A stretch of DNA of 64,000 bases from Promineifilum sp. (GTDB lineage: Bacteria; Chloroflexota; Anaerolineae; Promineifilales; Promineifilaceae): the NCBI GenBank assembly GCA_020634335.1, contig JACKBY010000004.1, positions 1 to 64,000 on the forward strand, written 5' to 3'. Shown here piece by piece: positions 24,889 to 33,876 of the stretch (positions are counted from its first letter, which is position 1; every line of letters starts with the position of its first letter). Made by a program: the position numbers and the translations under genes. The notes under the pieces were generated by a model. The model saw only the letters and a program-made list of their open reading frames with translations, was not told the origin of the DNA and made no database searches.

Positions 24889-26040
24889 ATGATTGACTCC
24901 GAATTTGGTGATGTCGAACACCCCATGAACTTTCTCCTCAACGAAGATATTTATCTTCCGAGTGCGGGGGAGATCCGAACCGGTCGGATCGTTGATTTTC
25001 GTAACAACGAAATACTAGTCGATATAGGGGCTAAGTCAGAGGGCCTGATACCCAGCCAGGAAACCTCAGGTTTTGATTCAGCCACCAAGGCCCTGTTGCG
25101 CGAAGGCGAGGAAATCCTTGTTTTCATCGACAACCCGGAAGACAACAACGGCAATATCATCCTTTCCTATCGCCGCGCGGCCGAGGAACAGGACTGGCAA
25201 ATTGCCACGGATCTGCTCGAATCGCAAGACGCGATTGAGACGGAGATCGTCGGCTTCAACAAAGGTGGCGTCCTGGTCAGCGTCGGCCAGTTGCGCGGGT
25301 TTGTGCCCAATTCGCAGCTTCGTCGTGATCGCTTGCAGGACGGCGATGGGGATAGCCGGCAGCGCTCTTATCAGTCGCTGGTCGGCCAAACCATCATGGC
25401 CAAGGTCATTGAAGTCGACCGCCCCCGCAATCGCCTCATCCTGTCTGAACAAGCCGCCTCGCGCGAAATTCGACAGGCACGCAAAAGCGAGCTTTTCTCT
25501 ACACTGGAGGACGGCGCGGTTTTTGACGGCCTGGTGGTCAACCTGGCCGACTTCGGAGCGTTTGTGGACATCGGCGGCATCGAGGGGTTGGTGCATCTGT
25601 CCGAAATGAGCTGGAAACGCATCCAGAAACCGGGCGATATGCTGCAAAAGGGCGATCGGGTGAAAGTTCAAGTTCTGAGCGTGGATCAGGATCGCCAACG
25701 CGTCGCCCTCAGCATGAAACGCCTGGAGGCCGACCCCTGGACGCGCATCGACGATCTCTATCGCGTCGGCCAACTAGTGGAGGCCGAGATCACTCGCCTG
25801 ACCAAATTCGGGGCCTTTGCCCGTGTCGATGATGATTATCAATTAGAGGGTTTAATCCATATTTCAGAGTTGGCGGATGAGCGCGTCGATCAGGCGCGGG
25901 ACATTGTGAAACCCGGCGACAAAATCACAGTCCGCATCATTCGCCTTGACTCGAAGCAGCGTCAGGTGGGTTTGAGCCTGCGCCAGGTGGCGTCGGACAA
26001 ATTCATGGAAGAAGACCTGGCGATGCTGAATACGATGTAA
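24889..26040 (+). CDS. S1 RNA-binding domain protein (ribosomal protein S1-like)
   Basis: About 383 residues with four S1 (OB-fold) domains: about 25-95 (GRIVDFRNNEILVDIGAKSEGLIP), 105-185 (EIVGFNKGGVLVSVGQLRGFVPNSQL), 200-270 (FDGLVVNLADFGAFVDIGGIEGLVHLSEMSW) and 285-355 (VEAEITRLTKFGAFARVDDDYQLEGLIHISEL). This matches the short S1 found in many non-proteobacterial lineages, which helps mRNA bind the 30S subunit. ATG 24889 is preferred; in-frame GTG 24871 and ATG 24925 are alternatives. A 12-codon frame from ATG 24854 ends in a TGA that overlaps ATG 24889. The promoter is at 24803-24830. ClpC follows after 54 bases. Confidence 0.88.
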   Translation: MIDSEFGDVEHPMNFLLNEDIYLPSAGEIRTGRIVDFRNNEILVDIGAKSEGLIPSQETSGFDSATKALLREGEEILVFIDNPEDNNGNIILSYRRAAEEQDWQIATDLLESQDAIETEIVGFNKGGVLVSVGQLRGFVPNSQLRRDRLQDGDGDSRQRSYQSLVGQTIMAKVIEVDRPRNRLILSEQAASREIRQARKSELFSTLEDGAVFDGLVVNLADFGAFVDIGGIEGLVHLSEMSWKRIQKPGDMLQKGDRVKVQVLSVDQDRQRVALSMKRLEADPWTRIDDLYRVGQLVEAEITRLTKFGAFARVDDDYQLEGLIHISELADERVDQARDIVKPGDKITVRIIRLDSKQRQVGLSLRQVASDKFMEEDLAMLNTM

Positions 26041-26094
26041 TGGCGCCCTGTCGGCGAACGGTATTCGTATTGATTTTCCCTGAGGTGGAACGCC

Positions 26095-28610
<2,516 letters not shown>

Positions 28611-28614
<4 letters not shown>

Positions 28615-28633
28615 CGCCGGTTTCTTAACCGGC
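28611..28633. repeat. GTAGCG-type small palindrome overlapping the clpC stop codon
   Basis: The 23-base string GTAGCGCCGGTTTCTTAACCGGC contains the stem GCCGGTT/AACCGGC with a TCTT loop. An identical copy is at 14055-14077, and a related palindrome with another centre is at 30585-30610. The clpC stop TAG is formed by bases 28612-28614 of the repeat. Confidence 0.65.
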
Positions 28634-28640
28634 GATTTTA

Positions 28641-28677
28641 GAGGCCGAGTTTTTTGGAAAAACTCGGCCTCTTTTTT
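28641..28677 (+). terminator. Intrinsic terminator of clpC
   Basis: Perfect 13-bp stem (28641-28653 and 28659-28671, GAGGCCGAGTTTT) with a TTGGA loop, followed by TTTTTT on the plus strand. On the minus strand there is no T-run, so it should not stop the retroelement transcript efficiently. Confidence 0.92.
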
Positions 28678-28680
28678 ATA

Positions 28681-28857
28681 GGAATACCCCGCCAATCGTC
28701 GGCTTGCGCCTACCGAAGGGCGGGGTAGCGGTTGATAGCAGGCTTTTGGCGGAAGCCCGGCCGGTGCGGAGCGAGACCGGCGACCTCGGAGTACTTCTCT
28801 CTTCCCTCGGCGACGACTCCGTGAAGACATCGCATTTCCGGTTACCCAGCGAGAGAG
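28681..28857 (-). other. DGR region 3' of the template repeat, no gene
   Basis: About 177 bases between the clpC terminator and the template repeat. On the retroelement strand this is the stretch downstream of TR that, in studied DGRs, forms the structured part of the template RNA that primes cDNA synthesis. Short inverted pairs are seen (CCGGT...ACCGG around 28770-28790, GCTT...AAGC around 28742-28757). Bases 28851-28857 continue the repeat with VR apart from one mismatch at 28857. An apparent frame through this region is a by-product of the repeat and not a gene. Confidence 0.5.
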
Positions 28858-28973
28858 GTTCGACCACCCGGAACCCGATATTGTTGTTCCTGTTGTGCGG
28901 GTTGTTGTTGTTCCGGTACGCGGCGCGCGTATTCTGATCGTTGTTGTTCCACGAGCCGCCGCGCAAAGCTCGC
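28858..28973 (-). repeat. DGR template repeat (TR)
   Basis: 116-base non-coding copy of the C-terminal coding end of the NACHT/FGE gene, on the same strand and 1,900 bases away. On the minus strand it is rich in AAC codons in the places where the target varies (WNNND, YRNNNNPHNRNNNIGF). Compared with VR there are no gaps and 15 differences, all at template adenines (34 adenines in total) and none at the other 82 bases. The conserved non-variable end TATCGGGTTCCGGGTGGTCG is the likely initiation-of-homing segment. It lies 81 bases after the end of the avd gene. Confidence 0.95.
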
Positions 28974-29054
28974 TCCGAGCCGATGGCCCAAACCCCGAGA
29001 TCCTCGGCGGCGGTCCTTAGGAACCCCGCCGGCCGTCACGACGCCAAAGCGCCC

Positions 29055-29417
29055 TTACGACGCCTTGGCATCATCAACGCCACGTTGTTTCATCCAGCCG
29101 CCCAACAGCCGGCCGACCTCGTCAATGAGCCGTCCGGCGTGCTCATAACCCTGGAAATTGAGCACCCGCAAGTCGCGGCTGAGTCGAATTTTGTAGCGCA
29201 GGAGCGTCAATTCGACGTCGGCCTGCCGCAGATGATAGGCCGTCTCCCGCTTTTCGTTCGCCCGAGCTGCCTCAATCAGGCAGCGCTGGAGGGCAAAGGC
29301 GTGGTTCTGAATGGGCACGGCCAGGGCAAAACGGTACTCACGCGAGAACTTCAGCGTCCGGGGCAAGAGCCACTGGATGAGATCATAAGTCTTGACGAAG
29401 ATCGGTGATTCGCTCAT
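29055..29417 (-). CDS. avd: DGR accessory variability determinant (Avd), four-helix bundle
   Basis: 120 residues, all helical by composition, with the basic, Leu/Arg-rich pattern of Avd/S23-like four-helix-bundle proteins: FVKTYDLIQWLLPRTLKFSREYRFALAVPIQNHAFALQRCLIEAAR (key pieces YDLIQWLLP, KFSREYRFAL), then RQADVELTLLRYKIRLSRDLRVLNFQGYEHAGRLIDEVGRLLGGW. In the Bordetella phage DGR, Avd is a positively charged pentamer that binds the reverse transcriptase and the template RNA and is required for mutagenic homing. The gene lies between the reverse transcriptase (88 bases upstream) and TR (81 bases downstream), on the same strand as both. Confidence 0.9.
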   Translation of the reverse strand: MSESPIFVKTYDLIQWLLPRTLKFSREYRFALAVPIQNHAFALQRCLIEAARANEKRETAYHLRQADVELTLLRYKIRLSRDLRVLNFQGYEHAGRLIDEVGRLLGGWMKQRGVDDAKAS

Positions 29418-29505
29418 TTAACCCAGCAGATTCAAGCCCGCCTCTGCATACGAAACCTGTTGAGACAGGATTTCGGCCAAACAGCGGCGAGATTGAGCAC
29501 CCTTT

Positions 29506-30579
29506 CTACGAGCCGATAGCCGCCGGAATCGGCCGCTGGTAAAACAGTTTCGTTCGCAGTCGCCACGTGTCGCCGTGGTCGGCGTGGGCGTTCCAGGCGG
29601 CCAACGACGCCTTGATATCACCGAGCTGCATATCGCCGCGCCGCAGATCGCGCCGCTGGCGGCTGAAGCGACGCAGAAAAGCACGGACGTTGCCCTTCAA
29701 CAAGCGCCGGTAGCCGGGAAAGACCTGGAAGCCGAGAAACGGCAGGCCGGTGACAACCGGGAAAACGACGCTTTTGTCGGGATGGATGGTGAGCCGCAGT
29801 GTCGCCAGATAGGCCTCGATGTTTCGTCGCCAGCCGTGGAGCGTCCGCTTGTCATCGGCAAACAGCAGGAAGTCGTCGACGTAGCGCACGTAGGCCGGGC
29901 ACTTGAGTTCCCGCTTAACGAAGTGATCGAGCGGATTCAGGTAGACGTTGGCCCAGAATTGGGATGTTTGGTTACCGATGGGCAGGCCACGCGGGCGAGT
30001 CGCCGCCAGCAGGTCGTCGCCGGCGAACCAGCGCTGCCGGTATTGGTCGGCCAGGATCCCCCGGCCGCTGTCGATGATTTGCGCCATCAGCCAACGCGCG
30101 TCGTCGTCGGCAATGTGACGCCACAGGATAGCCTTCAGGATGTCGTGATCGACGGCTGGAAAGAAGGTCTCGACGTCGGTCTTGAAGACGTAGCGATAGC
30201 GTCGAGCGAAGTATTGTGCCCGGTCGAGGGCGCGGTGCGTGCCCTTACCGAGGCGGTTGGCGTAGCTGTCGTAGATGAATTTGCGCTCGTAGATCGGCTC
30301 GATGACGTTGCACAGGGCGTGGTGGACGACACGATCACGAAAAGGCGCGGCGCTGATCTTGCGCTGCTTGGGATCATAGACGATGAAGGTGCGGTAGGGG
30401 CCGGGGCAGTAAGTGTGGCTCTCCAATTCACGCTGGAGTTGCAACATCTCGCCTTCGGCGTTTTCCTCAAAGCGAGCGGCGGCTTCTTTGCCCCGCTTGC
30501 CGCGGCGGGCCTTGCGCCAGGCTTCGTCGAGATTGGCGAAGTCGGTGATCTGCGCGTAGAGATGTTTGTAGGTTTTCAT
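29506..30579 (-). CDS. DGR reverse transcriptase
   Basis: 357 residues, the compact RT of diversity-generating retroelements. Landmarks: FIVYDPKQRKISAAPFRDRVVHHALCNVIEP (finger region), motif A VFKTDVETFFPAVDHD (Asp 135), the DGR-typical motif 4 LPIGNQTSQFWANVYL, where IGxxxSQ replaces the usual QGxxxSP of group II/retron enzymes (residues 200-210), and the catalytic YVDD box (233-236) in YVRYVDDFLLFADD. It ends in the basic thumb (FLRRFSRQRRDLRRGD). It copies TR RNA with adenine-specific errors so that the cDNA replaces VR in the target gene. ATG 30579 is the start; a small palindrome stands right upstream. Order on the minus strand: target, RT, avd, TR. Confidence 0.96.
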   Translation of the reverse strand: MKTYKHLYAQITDFANLDEAWRKARRGKRGKEAAARFEENAEGEMLQLQRELESHTYCPGPYRTFIVYDPKQRKISAAPFRDRVVHHALCNVIEPIYERKFIYDSYANRLGKGTHRALDRAQYFARRYRYVFKTDVETFFPAVDHDILKAILWRHIADDDARWLMAQIIDSGRGILADQYRQRWFAGDDLLAATRPRGLPIGNQTSQFWANVYLNPLDHFVKRELKCPAYVRYVDDFLLFADDKRTLHGWRRNIEAYLATLRLTIHPDKSVVFPVVTGLPFLGFQVFPGYRRLLKGNVRAFLRRFSRQRRDLRRGDMQLGDIKASLAAWNAHADHGDTWRLRTKLFYQRPIPAAIGS

Positions 30580-30584
30580 GGGCC

Positions 30585-30610
30585 GTAGCGATTTTGGAAA
30601 ATCGCGCTAC
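30585..30610. repeat. GTAGCG...CGCTAC palindrome before the reverse transcriptase gene
   Basis: GTAGCG, ATTTT, GG, AAAAT, CGCGCTAC form a hairpin with a two-base bulge, directly before the RT start and 150-170 bases past the VR on the target strand. It resembles the palindromes at 14055 and 28611 in its GTAGCG/CGCTAC ends. Between it and the target stop is a GAATTCAGAA-like direct repeat (about 30,700-30,745). A DGR-type hairpin next to VR is another possibility, though known ones lie much closer. Confidence 0.5.
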
Positions 30611-30728
30611 AAATATCCGCGGATCGCCTCGCCTTCGGCTCGGCGAAAGATGGAACCTATCCTATCCGTATTGTTTCGGTTTGCCAAGTCAAAAGAAAAG
30701 AATTCAGAAGAAGATCAGAATTCAGAAT

Positions 30729-33683
30729 TCAGAACTCAGAAGTCAGGATCGAGAGAAGTTCGACCACCCGGAACCCGATACTGAGGTACCTGTCGTGCGG
30801 GTTGCCGTAGTCCCGGTACGCGGCGCGCGCATTCTGATCGAGGTTGCCCCACGAGCCGCCGCGCAAAGCACGCGTCTCAACCGACAGCTTTAGGTCCTCT
30901 TGATATGATCTCAAGGTTAGCGGATATTTTGCCTCCCTATACCCTGGGCTGCTACACCACTCTAAGACGTTACCGGCGGCATCGTAGACTCCATACTCCG
31001 GTATTCGTCCGGTAGGGAAGATGCCGACGGCCGACGTGCGACCGATGCCGCCGTCACCGCTATTGAGTTTCGTCGGGTCCCAATCGTTGCCCCACGGCCA
31101 GCGCCTTCCGTCGGTCCCCCGCGCCGCCTTCTCCCACATGGCCTCGTCGGGCAGGCGGAAGAAGCCACGATCTCTGGGCTTTATGACGTTTAACCAATTG
31201 CAGTAGGCCACCGCTTCATACCAACTGACGCCGACGACCGGGTGGTTATCGACCGTCCATTGCGGGTCATCCCACCAGCGCGGCGCGGCCCACCCCTCCT
31301 TCCGGCGTTGCTCCCAGCCTGCCGGCGTCCAATACCTCGCCGTCTCGTAACCCTTGCCCTCTTCAACAAAGCGGCGGTACTGCGCGACCGTCACCGGATA
31401 TTTGCCGATTTTGTAGGCGGGTAGGGTCACCTCGTGTCGCGGTTCTTTGTCTTCATAGGCCAGTTCGTCTTCGTCCTTGCCTTTGCCCTTCTTGCTGCCC
31501 ATGATAAACGGCCCGGCGGGAATAGGGACCGTGAAGGGAATGGGGCAATTGACGTCGGCGCGCGGGTCGCCGAGGCGGCCGAGAGCGACACCGGCCAGAC
31601 CGCGGAGGGGGTTGGGGGCAGCGAGGGACTCGTCGGTCAGGAGGGCGGCGAGGCGGTGGGCGACCGCCCGTCGTAGATCGGCTTTGTCCGTCGCCCATTC
31701 CATGATCGCCACGGCGGCGATCTCGGTCGCGGCCAATTGAACATCGGGAGCCGCTGCATGGCTCCATGCAGGAGCGCCCGCGTCCACCCCGGCCAGTCGC
31801 TGCAACAAACTCAAGGCGCTCGCTTCGGACGTGACGGCCAGATAGCCCGGCACTAACAAAGCAGCTTCTCGCCACCAGCTATCCAGCACCGGGCCAGCCT
31901 CCAGAAAGGCGGCTATTTGGCCGATGTCTCGTTCCACCTCGGCCAAATAGCGAGCCGCCAAGAACTCCTGAAAGGCCAAATGGACGAACCGGTAGGTTCC
32001 CAGTAATTCCTCCAGCAACGTGCCGCGCAGGCGGGTCAGGGCGATGTAATCGTCAATAAAAGGGGCAAATCTGACATCGGTGCTCAAAACCGCTCGCAAC
32101 CCGTCCTCGTCGATCTCCCGCCCCTGCTGTTCACCACGACTATGCATGTGGAAAGCCAGGTGTTGGCTCAAGTCGCGGTGCAACTCCTTCCGGCCGCCGA
32201 TCAGCCGCCCGATCCGGTCGGCGACTTCCTCGTCCAGGGAATAATCGGGCATGAGCATGACTTCGGTCGCCTTCCAGTACAACTCGGCACGCTGCTCCGG
32301 CAAGTTACTCCCCTCGCGCTGATGAACAATGATCAACATCCGTACCAACAACGGGCTGGTGATCAACCGCTCGGCACCGTCGCCGAATCGGTCACGGCGA
32401 TCTGCTTCCAACCGGCGAATGCCGTTCAGCAATTCAGCCGTCTTTTTCTCGCGCCGGGTCGGGTCGAGCCGGTACACATCCTCGTAGGCATGGGTGACCA
32501 GAGCGGCGACGTGTGAATCCTCCAATGGTTTGACGCGAACTTCGCGAAAACGCCGGTCCAGGGCCGTCTGGTCATGATACGCCGCCGTGCGGCAGGTGAC
32601 GACAACGCGCATTTTGTCACGTCTGCCGGCCACCAGTTGCTCTACCTTTTCGCGTACTCGCTGTCGTTCCGCTTCGTTGGGCACTTCATCCAACCCGTCG
32701 AGAAGCAGAATGATCTGATCGCCGCGATCGAGCAACTGGGTGAAGAAATCTTCCGGTAGGCCGTGGGTGGCGGCATTTTCGACCAGGTAGCCGGGGATAA
32801 AATAATCGAGCCGAAATTCCTGGGCCGCGACGCGATTCCCTTGTCGTTGCATCTGGTCGAGGGCGCGCAGATGCTCGGCAAAAGCGCTGAGGGGTACGTA
32901 GATAGGCAACGGAAGTTCATCGATCAGGCCGAGACGTCGCTCGGCAAAAGCCGGATCGTCGGTGACAAAAGACGTCGCCAATACCCAGGCGACGTGACGC
33001 AAAACCGTCGTCTTGCCGCAGCCCGGCCCGCCGGTGATCACCAACTGGCGACCCTGAGTCAGCACCCGGTCAAGCGTAATCTCCAGCGGCTCGGAATGCG
33101 GAATGCCCACGCCGCGCCTGTTGCGTTGCTCCAGGCTAGACGCCCATTCCGGCTCATCCACTACGGAGGCCGCCGTCGCTTCCAGAGGAACGTAAACCCG
33201 CTCCAGTTCCAGGGCGACTTGCTTGCCGGCGTGGGAGACTCCTCGTAGCTCAATCGTCCCCGTGCGTTCGCGCAGCCACTCCAGATATTGCATCAATCTG
33301 TGGTCAATGCGGTCAAGCGAATCGGCATCTGTAGCTGCCGCGATCGGGCCGGTAATCTGCTGGACGACTTCAGCGATGACGATAGACCCCCTGTGACCGG
33401 GGCCAACGTTTACCGCTGTAGACTTCTCCCCCTGTGCGGCCGCGCCCTGATTATGCGTGATGGTCTGCTGCATAGCCGACCGTTCACCGCGCCGCGCCGT
33501 TAACCAAGCGATAAGGCCCCCAATGCCGGTGATAATGACACCGATCAGACTTTCTAGCGGGCCAAGCCACGGAATGTCGACGCCGCTCATGCCGGCGACA
33601 AGCGAAATAATCAGAATGAGCGCGGTGAAGAGCCACAAGATGATGGAGAGAATTTTGAGAAAGACAATGACAGTCCGCGACAT
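30729..33683 (-). CDS. DGR target: membrane-anchored NACHT NTPase with C-terminal FGE-like/C-type-lectin variable domain
   Basis: 984 residues. Two membrane helices (about 6-30 and 42-62), a linker, then a NACHT-type STAND ATPase: Walker A GGPGCGKTT (218-226), Walker B LLLDGLDEVP (326-335) and the helical NACHT tail through about 560 (FLAARYLAEVE). A helical, repeat-like region follows (to about 705), then a formylglycine-generating-enzyme-like (FGE-sulfatase) domain from about 712: IPAGPFIMGS, YPVTVAQYRRFV, PVVGVSWYEAVAYCNWL, RLPDEAMWEKAARG, YDAAGNVLEW and RALRGGSWGN...IGFRVVE. Residues 937-975 are encoded by the variable repeat. STAND ATPases with such sensor ends are thought to switch on an effector when ligand binds. 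No effector domain is fused, so it may act through its membrane helices or a partner. A TACAAT -10 box lies seven bases upstream of the ATG. Confidence 0.93.
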   Translation of the reverse strand: MSRTVIVFLKILSIILWLFTALILIISLVAGMSGVDIPWLGPLESLIGVIITGIGGLIAWLTARRGERSAMQQTITHNQGAAAQGEKSTAVNVGPGHRGSIVIAEVVQQITGPIAAATDADSLDRIDHRLMQYLEWLRERTGTIELRGVSHAGKQVALELERVYVPLEATAASVVDEPEWASSLEQRNRRGVGIPHSEPLEITLDRVLTQGRQLVITGGPGCGKTTVLRHVAWVLATSFVTDDPAFAERRLGLIDELPLPIYVPLSAFAEHLRALDQMQRQGNRVAAQEFRLDYFIPGYLVENAATHGLPEDFFTQLLDRGDQIILLLDGLDEVPNEAERQRVREKVEQLVAGRRDKMRVVVTCRTAAYHDQTALDRRFREVRVKPLEDSHVAALVTHAYEDVYRLDPTRREKKTAELLNGIRRLEADRRDRFGDGAERLITSPLLVRMLIIVHQREGSNLPEQRAELYWKATEVMLMPDYSLDEEVADRIGRLIGGRKELHRDLSQHLAFHMHSRGEQQGREIDEDGLRAVLSTDVRFAPFIDDYIALTRLRGTLLEELLGTYRFVHLAFQEFLAARYLAEVERDIGQIAAFLEAGPVLDSWWREAALLVPGYLAVTSEASALSLLQRLAGVDAGAPAWSHAAAPDVQLAATEIAAVAIMEWATDKADLRRAVAHRLAALLTDESLAAPNPLRGLAGVALGRLGDPRADVNCPIPFTVPIPAGPFIMGSKKGKGKDEDELAYEDKEPRHEVTLPAYKIGKYPVTVAQYRRFVEEGKGYETARYWTPAGWEQRRKEGWAAPRWWDDPQWTVDNHPVVGVSWYEAVAYCNWLNVIKPRDRGFFRLPDEAMWEKAARGTDGRRWPWGNDWDPTKLNSGDGGIGRTSAVGIFPTGRIPEYGVYDAAGNVLEWCSSPGYREAKYPLTLRSYQEDLKLSVETRALRGGSWGNLDQNARAAYRDYGNPHDRYLSIGFRVVELLSILTSEF
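30758..30873 (-). repeat. DGR variable repeat (VR) inside the NACHT/FGE gene
   Basis: 116 bases at the 3' end of the target gene, colinear with TR at an offset of exactly 1,900. The 15 substitutions (in plus-strand terms at 30781, 30784, 30785, 30788, 30794, 30805, 30806, 30809, 30812, 30830, 30841, 30842, 30847, 30848 and 30870) change ten residues (for example Asn to Gly, Leu, Asp, Tyr, Ser and one Thr to Ala) on the predicted ligand-binding face. The substitution nearest the start is synonymous (CGA to CGT). A single non-adenine difference sits just outside at 30757. Confidence 0.95.
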
Positions 33684-33690
33684 AGCGTCT

Positions 33691-33696
33691 ATTGTA
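33691..33696 (-). promoter_or_regulatory. -10 box of the DGR target gene
   Basis: TACAAT on the minus strand ends seven bases before the ATG at 33683, again implying a leaderless message. No clear -35. Upstream, between 33768 and 33785, a CCGTCGCC/GGCGACGG stem follows the O-antigen-ligase-like gene by about 90 bases, without a T-run. Confidence 0.35.
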
Positions 33697-33876
33697 TCAC
33701 GATGGACTCATCACTGATATCGCAATCAAGCGGCCGAAAACGGTTCCATGCGCGCCTCCTGCCGTCGCCGCGGGGCGACGGAACGACTCTATTATAGGGA
33801 TGGCAGCCGTTGGGGCAATTGATCAACCTGCCTCATCGGCCCACAATCGACTTGGAGACACAATTGATGCTGAACG

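Noticed and set aside
28676..28966. Open frame reading as an Asn-rich FGE C-terminus
   Set aside because: It is the DGR template repeat read in frame plus downstream spacer. It starts with TTG inside the repeat, lacks the rest of an FGE domain and has no ribosome-binding site.
29418..29684. 88-codon minus-strand frame upstream of avd
   Set aside because: It runs mostly inside the reverse transcriptase gene in another frame and shows no family pattern.
30700..30745. GAATTCAGAA-type direct repeats as a CRISPR-like array
   Set aside because: Units are about 8-10 bases, irregular and without spacers. They are a simple-sequence stretch between the target stop and the RT gene.
33760..33790. CCGTCGCC/GGCGACGG stem as a terminator of the ligase-like gene
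   Set aside because: There is a good stem, but no T-run on the minus strand and about 90 bases of distance. Kept only as a remark under the promoter entry.
33684..33876. Possible small gene between the DGR target and the ligase-like gene
   Set aside because: No start with a ribosome-binding site and no coherent frame; it holds only the -10 box and a stem.
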